Below are positions 40,748 to 51,208 of a stretch of 64,000 bases of DNA, piece by piece. The translations under genes were made by a program, and so were the position numbers. The stretch's first letter is position 1. Every line of letters begins with the position of its first letter. Origin of the DNA: Pararhizobium capsulatum DSM 1112 (lineage in GTDB: Bacteria > Pseudomonadota > Alphaproteobacteria > Rhizobiales > Rhizobiaceae); NCBI RefSeq assembly GCF_030814475.1, contig NZ_JAUSVF010000001.1, forward strand, positions 2,541,001-2,605,000. Direction: 5' to 3'. The notes beneath the pieces are model-generated. The model was given only the letters and a program-made list of their open reading frames with translations, did no database searches and was not told the origin of the DNA.

Positions 40748-41055
40748 CAACCGTTCCTATCGGGATGGTTCTCTTCAAAATCGGGGCGATAGGACGCAAT
40801 GCGCTCAAATAGAGGTGTGCGAAACCTGTCCGGCAGCGGCTTCTCGCCGGTGATCCACTTCACCAGATCATTGTCCTCTTCCGCCATGATCGTTTCCAGC
40901 TCGTCGAGCGTCTCTTCCGGCAAGTCGGCAATCTCGGCCTCGGCAAATTGCCCGAAAACGAGATCCATTTCGCGAAGCCCACGGTGCCAACAGCGAAAAA
41001 GGATACGGCGGCGGCGCGGATCGAGATCGGCGCTGGTGCGCGAGATGCCAGTCAT
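40747..41055 (-). CDS. sdhE: FAD assembly factor SdhE
   Basis: 102-residue helical protein that helps attach FAD to the succinate dehydrogenase flavoprotein. It carries RGLREMD (25-31), the RGxxExD motif of the family, and ITGEKPLPDRF in the C-terminal helix region. Length is normal. Its TGA shares a base with the mfd ATG, so it is the first gene of an sdhE-mfd pair, divergent from recG. Confidence 0.92.
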   Translation of the reverse strand: MTGISRTSADLDPRRRRILFRCWHRGLREMDLVFGQFAEAEIADLPEETLDELETIMAEEDNDLVKWITGEKPLPDRFRTPLFERIASYRPDFEENHPDRNG

Positions 41056-41187
41056 GAACCAAGTCCTTCCTGCCGCGGGCGCGTTTGGCGATCGAGCCAG
41101 CGCCGGCGGTTCCGTCTGGCTCTATAAACACTGAAAAGGCGATTGTCAGCCTTGCCAAAGACCGTTTCCTCGTTTCAGTCTCCCGTC

Positions 41188-43293
41188 ATGCGTCCGCTTC
41201 TGCTCGATCCTCTCTTTGCGCCCCTCGATACGCTTTCCGGCATCGGCCCGAAAGCCGGTGAACTTTACGCACGCCTGCTCGGCCGCGAGAGCATCGACGA
41301 CTGCCGCGTCATCGATCTCGTCTTTCATGCCCCCTATTCGCTGATCGATCGCCGCGAGCAGCCCGGGATCGCGCGCGCACCGCAGGGCGCGACGGTTACC
41401 ATCAAGGCGCGGGTCGATCGCCATCAACCGCCGCCGCCCGGTCGCAGCAATCAGCCTTACCGTGTGTTTCTGCACGACGAGACAGGCGAACTTGCGCTGA
41501 CATTCTTCCGCGCCAAGGGGAACTGGCTGGAGAGGGCGCTGCCGGTCGATGAGACAGTGATAGTCAGCGGCAAGGTCGACTGGTTCAACGGTCGCCCCTC
41601 GATGGTGCATCCGGATTACATGGTGCGGGAGGCCGATGCCGCAAACCTGCCATTGGTTGAGCCCGTCTACAGCCTGACTGCAGGTCTTTCCGCCCGCATT
41701 CTGCGAAAACAGATCGAGACGGCGTTGCAACGGCTTCCGGAATTCCCGGAGTGGCTGGATGAAGCGCTTATCGAAAAACGGCATTTTCTGTCCACCCGCG
41801 ACAGCTTCCTGCAACTCCATGAGCCGCACGAAGCAGCCGATATCGATCCGCAGGCCCCGGCGCGCAGGCGGCTTGCCTATGACGAATTCCTGGCCGGGCA
41901 GCTTTCGCTTGCACTTGTACGCCAGCGCTTGCGGCGGGTCGCAGGCACACCGGTCAAGGCCACCGGGAAGCTGAGCGGCGCAGTACTGTCCGCCCTTCCC
42001 TTTTCCCTCACCGACAGCCAACAAGCCGCCATTGCCGATATTCTCTCCGACATGGCCGGCAACGAGCGCATGCTGCGACTGCTGCAGGGCGACGTCGGGT
42101 CCGGCAAGACGGCCGTCGCACTCATGTCGATGCTTGCGGCGGTCGAATCCGGCGGGCAGGCCGTTCTTATGGCCCCGACCGAAATCCTTGCGCGTCAGCA
42201 CTATGCGACCCTGTCGAAGATGGCGGCTCCCGCTGGGCTGACGATCGATGTTCTCACCGGGCGGACCAAGGGACGGGAACGGCAGGCGATCGAAGAGCGT
42301 ATCGCCTCCGGTGAAACCGATATCGTCGTAGGCACCCACGCGCTCTTCCAGGACAGCGTGATCTACAGGAACCTGCTCCTTGCGGTCGTGGACGAACAGC
42401 ATCGCTTCGGCGTGCATCAGCGGCTGCGGCTGACGGCAAAAGGTATCTCCCCGCACATGCTGGTCATGACCGCAACACCGATCCCACGGACATTGGTTCT
42501 GGCAGCCTTCGGCGACATGGACGTGTCGAAGCTGACCGAGAAGCCGGCTGGTCGCAAGCCGATCCAGACCGTCACCATCCCGACGGAGCGTACCGGCGAT
42601 GTCATCGAGCGGCTGCGCACGGCCATTGCCGAAGGCAAAAAGGCCTACTGGATCTGCCCACTCGTCGAGGAATCCGAAAATTCCGATCTGATGTCAGCGG
42701 ATGAGCGGTTTCAGACACTGAAAAGCAGTCTCGGCCCTGAAATCGGTCTGGTGCACGGCAGAATGAACGGCGCCGAGAAAGATGCCGTCATGCTCGCCTT
42801 CAAGAATGGCGAAATCCGGCTTCTGGTCGCCACTACGGTGGTCGAGGTCGGCGTCGATGTCCCGGATGCGACAATCATGGTGATTGAGCATGCCGAGCGT
42901 TTCGGTCTTGCCCAGCTTCATCAGTTGCGGGGGCGCGTCGGGCGTGGCGACGAGGCTTCGACCTGCATCCTTCTCTACAAGGGACCGCTTAGCGAAAACG
43001 GCCGTGCACGCCTGTCCATCCTGCGCGATACCGAGGACGGCTTCGTCATCGCCGAGGAGGATCTGAAACTGCGTGGCGAAGGCGAGCTTCTGGGAACACG
43101 CCAGTCCGGAACGCCAGGCTTCCGCATCGCCAGTCTGGAGGCCCACGCCGATCTTCTTGAAATTGCGCGAAAAGATGCCGCCTATGTGCTCGAAAAGGAT
43201 CCTGAACTGACGTCACCACGCGGGGAAGCCCTGCGCACCTTGCTCTACCTGCACCGCCGGGACGAAGCGATCCGCTTTCTCAGGGCCGGCTGA
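41188..43293 (+). CDS. recG: ATP-dependent DNA helicase RecG
   Basis: Branched-DNA translocase that rewinds stalled forks and processes Holliday junctions. 701 residues: an N-terminal wedge domain with an OB fold (about 50-160), Walker A GDVGSGKTAVAL (about 302), DEQH in VVDEQHRFGV (about 401), and the C-terminal TRG-like region RLSILRDTEDGFVIAEEDL. I prefer the ATG at 41188 (MRPLLLDPLF) over an in-frame TTG at 41143. Its 3' end overlaps the end of the converging DUF502 gene by 14 bases. Confidence 0.96.
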   Translation: MRPLLLDPLFAPLDTLSGIGPKAGELYARLLGRESIDDCRVIDLVFHAPYSLIDRREQPGIARAPQGATVTIKARVDRHQPPPPGRSNQPYRVFLHDETGELALTFFRAKGNWLERALPVDETVIVSGKVDWFNGRPSMVHPDYMVREADAANLPLVEPVYSLTAGLSARILRKQIETALQRLPEFPEWLDEALIEKRHFLSTRDSFLQLHEPHEAADIDPQAPARRRLAYDEFLAGQLSLALVRQRLRRVAGTPVKATGKLSGAVLSALPFSLTDSQQAAIADILSDMAGNERMLRLLQGDVGSGKTAVALMSMLAAVESGGQAVLMAPTEILARQHYATLSKMAAPAGLTIDVLTGRTKGRERQAIEERIASGETDIVVGTHALFQDSVIYRNLLLAVVDEQHRFGVHQRLRLTAKGISPHMLVMTATPIPRTLVLAAFGDMDVSKLTEKPAGRKPIQTVTIPTERTGDVIERLRTAIAEGKKAYWICPLVEESENSDLMSADERFQTLKSSLGPEIGLVHGRMNGAEKDAVMLAFKNGEIRLLVATTVVEVGVDVPDATIMVIEHAERFGLAQLHQLRGRVGRGDEASTCILLYKGPLSENGRARLSILRDTEDGFVIAEEDLKLRGEGELLGTRQSGTPGFRIASLEAHADLLEIARKDAAYVLEKDPELTSPRGEALRTLLYLHRRDEAIRFLRAG

Positions 43294-43990
43294 GGAAACG
43301 TTTGGGCTTAGGGTTCTGAAGCGGAGCCTGAGGCTGAAGCGTCGCAGGCAATTGCTCAGGCACCACAAGGCCTCCGGAAATCAGCATCTTGGCCGCATCC
43401 TCGGCGCTCATGTCGAGCAGCACGATTTTGTCGCGTGGTACGAAGATCAGAAAACCAGCCGTCGGAACCGGTGTCGGCGGCAGGAAGACTGCGACCATGT
43501 CGAGGCCACGATCGGAGAACTTGACGGCCACTTCGCCCTTGGCGTCTGTTGCGACAAAAACCAGCGACCACAAACCGGGGCTTGGGTATTCGATCATACC
43601 GGCCCTTTTGAAGGAATTAGACTGATCCTGAAGCACGGTCTGGAAGATCTGTTTCAAGCCCTTGTAGATGGTACGGACCAGTGGCGTGCGGGCAAGCAGC
43701 GATTCGCCGAAACCGACGACGCTGCGACCGATCAGGTTGGCCGCGAAAAAGCCGACGAGCGTGATCAGCAGCAATGCCGTCAAAAGGCCGAAGCCGGGGA
43801 CCGGATAAGGAAGAAAATTGTCGGGATTGTAGTCGAACGGCAGGTAAGGTTTTACCCAGCTGTCTGCCCAGAGAATGAAGGACCATGTGATCCAGGCCGT
43901 AATCGCCAGAGGAGCACAAATGATCAGCCCGGTCAGAAAGTAATTCCGCAACCGGGTTGCCAAAAATCCGCGTGCCGGCTTGTCCGTCAT
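43280..43990 (-). CDS. DUF502 family membrane protein
   Basis: 236-residue inner-membrane protein of the DUF502 group. Two N-terminal transmembrane helices (LTGLIICAPLAITAWITW; LLTALLLITLVGFFAANLI) are followed by the family core RTIYKGLKQIFQTVLQD, a soluble beta domain (GLWSLVFVATD, VAVFLPPTPVPTAGFLIFVP) and a Pro-rich tail. Function unknown. The stop codon lies inside the end of recG. Confidence 0.88.
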   Translation of the reverse strand: MTDKPARGFLATRLRNYFLTGLIICAPLAITAWITWSFILWADSWVKPYLPFDYNPDNFLPYPVPGFGLLTALLLITLVGFFAANLIGRSVVGFGESLLARTPLVRTIYKGLKQIFQTVLQDQSNSFKRAGMIEYPSPGLWSLVFVATDAKGEVAVKFSDRGLDMVAVFLPPTPVPTAGFLIFVPRDKIVLLDMSAEDAAKMLISGGLVVPEQLPATLQPQAPLQNPKPKRFLSRP

Positions 43991-44156
43991 GCTGTTTCGC
44001 TAGCTCGTACTGCCGTGAAAGGCCGGGTGATACCGCACCATGCCGGACGCCGGGGCCGAGGACAAGGGCAGCGCAAGAAAATATTGCGGCGCACAAACGC
44101 GGCCGCTGTCAACGACCGTATCGGTTCCCGATCGCCATCCCACCCCGAACGGTTGA

Positions 44157-45983
44157 TCACTCGACGGTGACCGACTTTGCCAGATTGCGCGGCTGGTCGA
44201 CGTCCGTCCCCATGAAGACGGCGGTGTGATAGGCAAGCAGCTGGATCGGCAGCGAAAAGATCATCGGCGCGATGATCTCGTCGACAACAGGCAGGACGAT
44301 CGTGCTCATCGTCTCGAGCTTTGAGGCCGCCGCGCCTTTTTCGTCAGTGATGAAGATGATGCGGCCGCCGCGAGCCGCGACTTCCTGCATGTTGGAAACG
44401 GTCTTCTCGAAGAAGCGGTCGTGTGGGGCGATGACGATCACCGGCATGTTTTCGTCGATCAAGGCGATCGGACCGTGCTTGAGTTCACCGGCAGCATAGC
44501 CTTCGGCATGGATATAAGAGATTTCCTTGAGCTTCAGCGCGCCTTCCATTGCCAATGGATAGCTGGTGCCGCGGCCGAGATAGAGCACATCACGGCACTT
44601 AGACAGTTCGCGCGCCAGGCTCTCCATCTTGGGCTGAATGCTGTTCAGCACAGACGACATGATCCGCGGCATCTCCGTCAGATGGCGAACAAGGCGCTCT
44701 TCCTCCTGTCGCGATACGGTGCCGCGAGCGCGGCCGGCGCCAATGGCAAGGGCGGCAAGGACCGCCAGCTGGCAGGTGAATGCCTTGGTCGAGGCAACGC
44801 CGATCTCGGGACCCGCCATGATCGGGAACACCGCGTCCGATTCACGGGCAATGGTGGATTCCCTTACGTTCACCACCGCGCCGATCTGCAAGCCTTCATC
44901 CTTGCAGTAGCGCAGCGACGCAAGCGTGTCGGCCGTTTCCCCGGATTGGGAAATGAACAGGGCGGCCGATTGGGGCGAAAGCGGAATATCGCGGTAGCGG
45001 AACTCGGAGGCGACATCCGCCTCAACCGGTAGCCGCGCGTATCGCTCGAACCAGTATTTGCCGATGAGGCCGGCAAGATAGGCCGTACCACAGGCAGAAA
45101 TTGCCAGGCTCTGGACCTTGGCGAAGTCGATCGAGACAGCTTCGAGATCGATCCGGTTTTCAATCAGATCAACATAGTGACCAAGAGCGCGCGAAATTAC
45201 TTCGGGCTGTTCATAGATTTCCTTTTCCATGAAGTGCTTGTGGTTGCCCTTATCGACCATATAGGCCGCCGCAACCGAGACCTGCCGAGGGCGTTCAACC
45301 CGGTTACCGTCATGGTCGAGAATCTCGACGCCATCGCGATTGAGCACGGCCCAGTCGCCGTCGATCAGATAGGTGATTTCGTTGGTAAAGGGCGAAAGCG
45401 CGATAGCATCGGAGCCGAGGAACATTTCGCCTTTGCCGTAACCGACAGCCAGCGGCGGGCCGCTGCGTGCAGCCATGATCGTGTCGGGTGCATCCTCGAA
45501 GATCACCGCCAGCGCATAGGCGCCGGTTACCCGTCGAAGCATTGCCTGCATGGCCTCGCGGTAACCAAGTCCGTCGCGACGGTACTTTGCCAAAAGCTGG
45601 GCAACGACTTCCGTATCGGTCTGGGTCTTGAACGTCGCACCTGCGCCGCCCAGTTCATCCTTGATCTCGGAGAAATTCTCGATGATGCCGTTGTGGACGA
45701 CCGCCACGCCATCGGTGAAATGCGGGTGGGCGTTGTTTTCCGTCGGTGCGCCGTGCGTCGCCCAGCGCGTGTGGGCAATGCCAATATTACCTGCCAGCGG
45801 CTCCGCCTGCAGTCTGGTCTCAAGATTGACGAGCTTGCCCTCGGCGCGCCGCCGCTCGAGCTTTCCATCATGGATGGTGGCGACACCGGCGGAATCATAG
45901 CCGCGATATTCAAGCCGTTTCAGCGCATCGACCAGCCGCTCCGACACAGCTCGATCCCCGACGATGCCAACGATCCCACACAT
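44157..45983 (-). CDS. glmS: Glucosamine-6-phosphate synthase (isomerizing)
   Basis: Makes glucosamine-6-phosphate from fructose-6-phosphate and glutamine, the entry to peptidoglycan and lipid A precursors. 608 residues: an N-terminal glutaminase domain with nucleophile Cys2 (MCGIVGIVGD) and two SIS domains (SACGTAYLAGLIGKYW, CRDVLYLGRGTSYPLAMEGALKLKE in part), ending in the conserved LAKSVTVE. It follows glmU by 219 bases in the same direction; that spacer shows no ribozyme fold or attenuator that I can recognise. Confidence 0.97.
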   Translation of the reverse strand: MCGIVGIVGDRAVSERLVDALKRLEYRGYDSAGVATIHDGKLERRRAEGKLVNLETRLQAEPLAGNIGIAHTRWATHGAPTENNAHPHFTDGVAVVHNGIIENFSEIKDELGGAGATFKTQTDTEVVAQLLAKYRRDGLGYREAMQAMLRRVTGAYALAVIFEDAPDTIMAARSGPPLAVGYGKGEMFLGSDAIALSPFTNEITYLIDGDWAVLNRDGVEILDHDGNRVERPRQVSVAAAYMVDKGNHKHFMEKEIYEQPEVISRALGHYVDLIENRIDLEAVSIDFAKVQSLAISACGTAYLAGLIGKYWFERYARLPVEADVASEFRYRDIPLSPQSAALFISQSGETADTLASLRYCKDEGLQIGAVVNVRESTIARESDAVFPIMAGPEIGVASTKAFTCQLAVLAALAIGAGRARGTVSRQEEERLVRHLTEMPRIMSSVLNSIQPKMESLARELSKCRDVLYLGRGTSYPLAMEGALKLKEISYIHAEGYAAGELKHGPIALIDENMPVIVIAPHDRFFEKTVSNMQEVAARGGRIIFITDEKGAAASKLETMSTIVLPVVDEIIAPMIFSLPIQLLAYHTAVFMGTDVDQPRNLAKSVTVE

Positions 45984-46202
45984 ATTTATCTCCGCATATC
46001 TGGCAGCCCCGAACCGCCATTCCCGCCAATAGCACGCCTACGCTCAAATGTAAGAATGCAATAACACTCTGAATTCCTGCACATTTTCGCCGTTAAATCC
46101 ATTCCGATTTAAGGCGTAGCGCAGTGGTAGCCGATCTATCGAAATGCGCAATCGGCAGTGAACTCACTTTCAGTTTCAGATTTTAACGAAGTCCCTGCAG
46201 CC

Positions 46203-47570
46203 TTATTCAGCGCTGCTTTTCTTCCGCTCGGCCTTTTCCGCCAGATACTGTTCGCGCAGGACCTTTGCCCTGCCCGGCTTGATCGTCTGATGCGCCCGCC
46301 CGAAGGCCACCGCGTCGGCGGGAACATCGTCAGTGATGACACTGCCGGATGCGACAAGGGCGCCGTCCCCCACGGATACAGGCGCGACCAGAGAGGAGTT
46401 GGAGCCGATAAAGGCATTGGCGCCGATCTGGGTGATGTGCTTGTTCACCCCGTCATAATTGCAGGTGATCGTGCCGGCGCCGATATTGGTCTTTGCGCCC
46501 ACGAAAGCGTCGCCGATGTAGGTCAGGTGATTGACCTTGGCGCCTGCGCCAATCTCCGCCTTCTTGACCTCACAGAAGTTGCCGACTTTCGAATCGGGGC
46601 CAAGGTTTGCACCCGGACGCAGCCGTGCGTAGGGTCCGACGGTCGCGCCGGCGCCAACATGCGCGCCTTCGAGATGTGAAAAAGCATGAATGACGGCGCC
46701 GCTTTCGATGGTCACGCCGGGACCGAAAACGACATTCGGCTCGATCAGTACATCTTGAGCAATTGCTGTGTCATAGGCGAGAAACACCGTTTCCGGAGCG
46801 ATCATGGAAACACCGGATACCATCAGCTCATGACGGCGGCGGCGCTGCCATACGGCTTCGATGCCAGCGAGTTCGGCACGATTGTTGCAGCCCATGAGTT
46901 CGGTCTCTGGCGCCGCCACCGCAATCGCTGAACCGCCAGCAGCATTCGCGACCTCGACGATATCCGTCAGATAATACTCGCCCTTGGCATTGGCATTGCC
47001 GATCTTCTCGATCAACGACAAGGCCTTGCGTCCATCGATGGCCATCAGGCCGCCGTTGCAGTAGGTAATCTTGCGTTCCGCCTCGCTTGCATCCTTCTCT
47101 TCGCGGATGGCGACGAGCGCACCGTTCTCGACGATCAAACGGCCGTAGCCGGTCGGGCTGGTAGTCTCGAAACCGATCACGACGACGTCATTGCCCTCAG
47201 CCAATCCCTTGCGGGCGGCCAGAAGTGGCGCAGCAGTGATCAACGGTGTATCCCCGAAAACCACGAGAATGTCGTCATAACCATCGGCGATTGCGGCGCC
47301 GGCGGCGAGAACAGCATGGGCGGTCCCAAGACGTTCGGTCTGCAGGTAGGAGGAAACGGCCATCTCGTCCCGACGGGCGACCTTTTCAACAGCTTCAGCG
47401 TCACGGCCTAGAACCAGCGCCGTCGCAGAGATACCGGCCTCCGCCAGCGATTCCATGACATGCGCGATCATCGGGCGACCGCCGATCGGATGCAGCACCT
47501 TCGACATCGAGGATTTCATACGGGTGCTTTCCCCCGCAGCAAGCACGATCGCCAGACATGAGCGCTCCAT
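46203..47570 (-). CDS. glmU: Bifunctional GlmU (uridyltransferase / acetyltransferase)
   Basis: Acetylates glucosamine-1-phosphate and joins it to UTP, giving UDP-GlcNAc. 455 residues: an N-terminal pyrophosphorylase domain with [20 protein letters not shown] (a serine replaces one of the usual motif glycines) and a C-terminal left-handed beta-helix of hexapeptide repeats (about 260-430; [39 protein letters not shown]). Upstream of glmS and in the same direction, as in many alphaproteobacteria. Confidence 0.97.
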   Translation of the reverse strand: MERSCLAIVLAAGESTRMKSSMSKVLHPIGGRPMIAHVMESLAEAGISATALVLGRDAEAVEKVARRDEMAVSSYLQTERLGTAHAVLAAGAAIADGYDDILVVFGDTPLITAAPLLAARKGLAEGNDVVVIGFETTSPTGYGRLIVENGALVAIREEKDASEAERKITYCNGGLMAIDGRKALSLIEKIGNANAKGEYYLTDIVEVANAAGGSAIAVAAPETELMGCNNRAELAGIEAVWQRRRRHELMVSGVSMIAPETVFLAYDTAIAQDVLIEPNVVFGPGVTIESGAVIHAFSHLEGAHVGAGATVGPYARLRPGANLGPDSKVGNFCEVKKAEIGAGAKVNHLTYIGDAFVGAKTNIGAGTITCNYDGVNKHITQIGANAFIGSNSSLVAPVSVGDGALVASGSVITDDVPADAVAFGRAHQTIKPGRAKVLREQYLAEKAERKKSSAE

Positions 47571-47813
47571 GCCGATTCTCCCTTATTGGCAATGCAGGAC
47601 GCAAAATGAGTCCAGGCACCTCATAATTTCATCGCCGGTTCCATATCAGGAAGAGATTGCGAGAACCATAACTCTCGCTGAAAGACCTGTCCGTTAACCG
47701 GGCTAAAACTCGATCCTGCCATAACTTGCCCATGCCGATCACATCCGCCAGCGCCGCACGCGCGCATTGACTGCGGACTAAAACAGCGATGCGCGGCGCG
47801 GAAGGAGATGACG

Positions 47814-49562
47814 ATGCAGGCTTCCACGGATATCGCCCCTGCATTGGGCCAGGGAAACAGTCTCAAGAAGGTTGTTTTCAGCCCGATATTCTTTTTGATC
47901 ATCGTCGTGTTTCTTCTGGTGCCGCTCGCTCTCGTGAGAACGATCCCGATACCGCTCGGCGCGATGTTCTGGGATCAGTATCTCTATATTGATGCGGCAA
48001 ATCGCATTGCCGGCGGACAGGTGCCGGGTGTCGACTTTTTCGCCCCGGTCGGGAGCCTCGGTTATTACCTTTTCGCGGGCTTGATAAAGCTGTTTCCGAA
48101 CGGTGCGATCCTGCTTCTGTCCAACTGGTCGCTGCTGGCGGTAACCGCCCCTCTCACGGCGCTCGTGCTTTTCGACGCCCAGAAACGTTCGCACGCAACG
48201 GCCTGGGCGCTCCTTCTGCCGTTCCTGGTGTTTTCGCTTCTGCCGTTCAATACCGGTGACTTTTATCCATTCCCGGGTACGGATGGCTTCGGGATCTACA
48301 ACCGCCAGGTCTGTCAGCTTCTGTATGTGCTTGCCGCCGCTCTGTGTTTCCTGCGCGCGCCAGCCCTTCTTGGCATCGTTGTTGCGCTCGCGATGCTGAC
48401 GTTGCTTTTCGTCAAGGTGACGGGCGTCGTGTCGGGGGTACTGCTCTGCGCGATGGCATTTGCAGCAGGCCGCCTGCCTTTTCGGGTCGCGCTGCTGTCC
48501 GGCCTCGTCTTTTTTCTTGCGATCGGACTCCTTGAAATATCGTCTGGCATCGTTTCAGCCTATGCCGACGATATGATCGCTTTGCTCGTTCTAAATGACA
48601 CCAGCCTTCTGCCGCGACTGTTGCAGAGTGCGTCGATCAACTTCGGCATCATAGCGAGTGCCGGCCTTCTCGCCGTTGCCCTTTTCGTCATCGATCGGGA
48701 AAAAATCTCGAAAGACTGGACGTTATTCCGCTCAACCCCGAGCGCAACGACCGTTTCTCATCTGCTAGACCAGAACTGGCTCTGGCTGGCTGCCTTTCTT
48801 CTCGCCGGGCTCCTGTTTGAAAGCCAGAATACCGGTAGCCAGGCCTTCATCTTTCTGTGGCCGCTCGTGCTTGCCATCCTGATCGATGTTTATCGCGTCC
48901 GAGGTTCCTCCCCGGCTTTTATGGTTGCCGGCGTACTTGCGATGGCCGCCATGCTGCCGCCTCTCGTCACGATCGCGCAGAAGACGGCGCGGTCGACAAT
49001 CGGAAGTGTCAACGACATCACCCTGGAAAACCGCAACCTCAAGACGCTCGGCGCCGTCTCTCTTCGTCCGGTATTCGTGACACGCGCGGAGCGGATGCAT
49101 GTGAACTATATCGCTCATCGCAACACGTATGAAGAAATCGCCAGAGCGGGTGAACTTCCGGCAAACCTGCTCTACAGTGACTTCGACTTCTATTGGCTTT
49201 GGTTGCAGACCATAGACGACGCCATTGACGCACTAAAAGCTCATGAAACTGCCGGAAATGTCCGTTTCGAAACCATGATGTCCATCGATTTCACCAATCC
49301 GTTTCCCTGGCTGATGGACAGGCAGGCGCCGCATGCCATCACAATCGGCGCCGATCCATTCCGCGCCGTACCTCCGCCAAACGAGAAGGTTGCCAAGGCC
49401 GTCGCTGCCGTGGACATTGCACTCCTGCCCACCTGCCCGCCAACAACCGCGCGCCGAGCGCTGCTCGGCCTCTACGAGCCGTTCCTGAAAGATGACCATA
49501 CCCGCATCCAATTGACGCCCTGCTACGATGCCTTCGTGCGAAACGCTCTGATGGCAAAATAG
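47814..49562 (+). CDS. Polytopic membrane protein, possible GT-C glycosyltransferase
   Basis: 582 residues with about nine to eleven hydrophobic helices in the first 415 residues and a soluble C-terminal domain of about 170. The first exported loop carries acidic and aromatic residues (MFWDQYLYIDAANRIAGGQV, then DFFAPVGSLGYYLF), a layout like GT-C sugar transferases that use lipid-linked donors; this is inference. No family is recognised with confidence. The ATG at 47814 has AAGGAG 6 bases upstream, so I prefer it over the ATG at 47808. It is divergent from glmU across about 240 bases. Confidence 0.7.
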   Translation: MQASTDIAPALGQGNSLKKVVFSPIFFLIIVVFLLVPLALVRTIPIPLGAMFWDQYLYIDAANRIAGGQVPGVDFFAPVGSLGYYLFAGLIKLFPNGAILLLSNWSLLAVTAPLTALVLFDAQKRSHATAWALLLPFLVFSLLPFNTGDFYPFPGTDGFGIYNRQVCQLLYVLAAALCFLRAPALLGIVVALAMLTLLFVKVTGVVSGVLLCAMAFAAGRLPFRVALLSGLVFFLAIGLLEISSGIVSAYADDMIALLVLNDTSLLPRLLQSASINFGIIASAGLLAVALFVIDREKISKDWTLFRSTPSATTVSHLLDQNWLWLAAFLLAGLLFESQNTGSQAFIFLWPLVLAILIDVYRVRGSSPAFMVAGVLAMAAMLPPLVTIAQKTARSTIGSVNDITLENRNLKTLGAVSLRPVFVTRAERMHVNYIAHRNTYEEIARAGELPANLLYSDFDFYWLWLQTIDDAIDALKAHETAGNVRFETMMSIDFTNPFPWLMDRQAPHAITIGADPFRAVPPPNEKVAKAVAAVDIALLPTCPPTTARRALLGLYEPFLKDDHTRIQLTPCYDAFVRNALMAK

Positions 49563-49564
49563 GC

Positions 49565-51208
49565 TTATTCCGAGACAAGCCGGCTTTCGCTCAAAAGGCC
49601 GCTTTCATCAAGGATGGGATAGGCAACCGAGACGATATGCGCGTTTACGCGCTTGAGGTCGCGAAGCATGTCGAGGTGAAGCGAGCTGGTTTGCAGACTG
49701 TCGGCGCGACCATGTCGCAACCGCTCCAGATGGCGCTCCGATGAACGCTTTTCCATATGCCTGACATTGACCTTGACCTCGACCAGATGGCGCGCCAGAT
49801 CGGCATTGCGCGTGACAAAAATCGTCTGGGCAATACGCAGGTTGTCAATCGTCAGGTCAAACAGGCTCTTGAGCTCCTGATAGCCCTCCTCCGAGAACTT
49901 GAGGCCATTTTCGACCTTCTTGACGACTTGTTCGGCCAATCCCTTTTCGATGATGTCGCCGATGTGCTCCAGGTTGATCGCATAGTCTATGATGACGATC
50001 GAGCGCCGGCCGTTCTCCCCGTCGAGACCATTTGCGCCGAGGCGTGACAGATAGATTTTAACCTCCTGCTGGAGCCTGTCGACTTCGCCTTCAAGTTTTT
50101 CGATATCGCGCAGCTGGTCCAGGTCGTTCCGGTTGAAGGCATCCATCGTATGAATAAGCATCGACTCGATCAGGTCGCCGACGCGAAGTACTTCGCGCGT
50201 CGCGCCCGAGAGAGCAATAACCGGCGTGGCCAGAGCCTTCTCGTCGAGGAAGCGCGGCCCGCTTTCAGGCTTTGGTTCATCCGGGATAGGTTTGAGCATA
50301 ATGTTTGAAAGGACGCTCGAAAGCGGCCACGCCAGGATGGCGAGCGCCACATTAAATGCAAGGTGGATATCGACAGGCAGATTCTCCGCCGGGATCGGCG
50401 AAGTCTGAAGGTAGGACGCGAATGTCGAAGCCACCGGCAACGCGATCAGGCATCCTATGGCACGCACAAGAAGATTGCCTGTCGTCACACGCCTGGTCGA
50501 GGCTGGCGCACCGAGTGTTGTCATGACCGGTGGCACTGCACCGCCGAGATTGGCGCCCAACACGAGAGCGATCATCAGACTGGAGGAAAGGATACCTGTC
50601 GTTGACAGGGAAAGGATCAGCACGACCACTGCAAGGCTGGATGACGACAGAAAGGCAAGCACCGCAGAAAAGAGCAGCGCCACAGGAAGCGCGCCATCCA
50701 GCAAACCGATAAAAGCCGCGAGCGCCGGTGATGCCCGCATTGGTTCCGTCGCGATCCCCAGGAGATGCAGCGACAAAAGCATCAAACCAATGCCGACGAG
50801 AGCAGCCCCGCCGCCCTGTTGCGCACTTGATCTTCCGCTTCGGTGAAGAATGACGCCGGCGAGGATAAGAAGCGGTGACAGCCAGTCTACGCCGCGCGAG
50901 ACGATCCACGCTGTGACAGCCGTTCCAACATTGGCCCCTAGCAGGACGACTTGGGCCATGCGGGCCTGTACGAGCCCCTTTTCGACGAACGAAGCGATCA
51001 TCAAGGCCGTAGCGGTGGAACTCTGCAGAGCGACCGTGGCGACGAAGCCGCTTGCAAATGAACGCAAGGAGCCGCTGGTACCCCGGGCGAGCCCCGTACG
51101 CAACTTGATGCCGAAGGCTCTGGTGACGCCTTCTTTTACTTGAGACAACCCAAACAGCAGAAGGGCTATCGCGCCAAACAGGCTTATCATCACTGCCATT
51201 GAGCCCAT
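49565..51208 (-). CDS. Na/phosphate cotransporter family protein with PhoU-like domain
   Basis: About 547 residues from the ATG at 51208 (MGSMAVMISLF). The N-terminal two-thirds has the inverted repeat of Na/Pi cotransporters, with LQSSTATALMIASF in the first half and SSSSLAVVVLILSLS in the second. A C-terminal PhoU-like helical domain (about 350-545) follows. A role in phosphate balance is likely; in some bacteria relatives act in export or sensing rather than uptake. It converges with the preceding membrane-protein gene, 2 bases apart. Confidence 0.88.
   Translation of the reverse strand: MGSMAVMISLFGAIALLLFGLSQVKEGVTRAFGIKLRTGLARGTSGSLRSFASGFVATVALQSSTATALMIASFVEKGLVQARMAQVVLLGANVGTAVTAWIVSRGVDWLSPLLILAGVILHRSGRSSAQQGGGAALVGIGLMLLSLHLLGIATEPMRASPALAAFIGLLDGALPVALLFSAVLAFLSSSSLAVVVLILSLSTTGILSSSLMIALVLGANLGGAVPPVMTTLGAPASTRRVTTGNLLVRAIGCLIALPVASTFASYLQTSPIPAENLPVDIHLAFNVALAILAWPLSSVLSNIMLKPIPDEPKPESGPRFLDEKALATPVIALSGATREVLRVGDLIESMLIHTMDAFNRNDLDQLRDIEKLEGEVDRLQQEVKIYLSRLGANGLDGENGRRSIVIIDYAINLEHIGDIIEKGLAEQVVKKVENGLKFSEEGYQELKSLFDLTIDNLRIAQTIFVTRNADLARHLVEVKVNVRHMEKRSSERHLERLRHGRADSLQTSSLHLDMLRDLKRVNAHIVSVAYPILDESGLLSESRLVSE

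Noticed and set aside
41146..42456. 436-codon open frame antisense to recG
   Set aside because: Shadow of recG with no independent support.
45984..46202. glmS ribozyme in the glmU-glmS spacer
   Set aside because: No recognisable ribozyme core; that element is known from Gram-positive bacteria and is not expected here.
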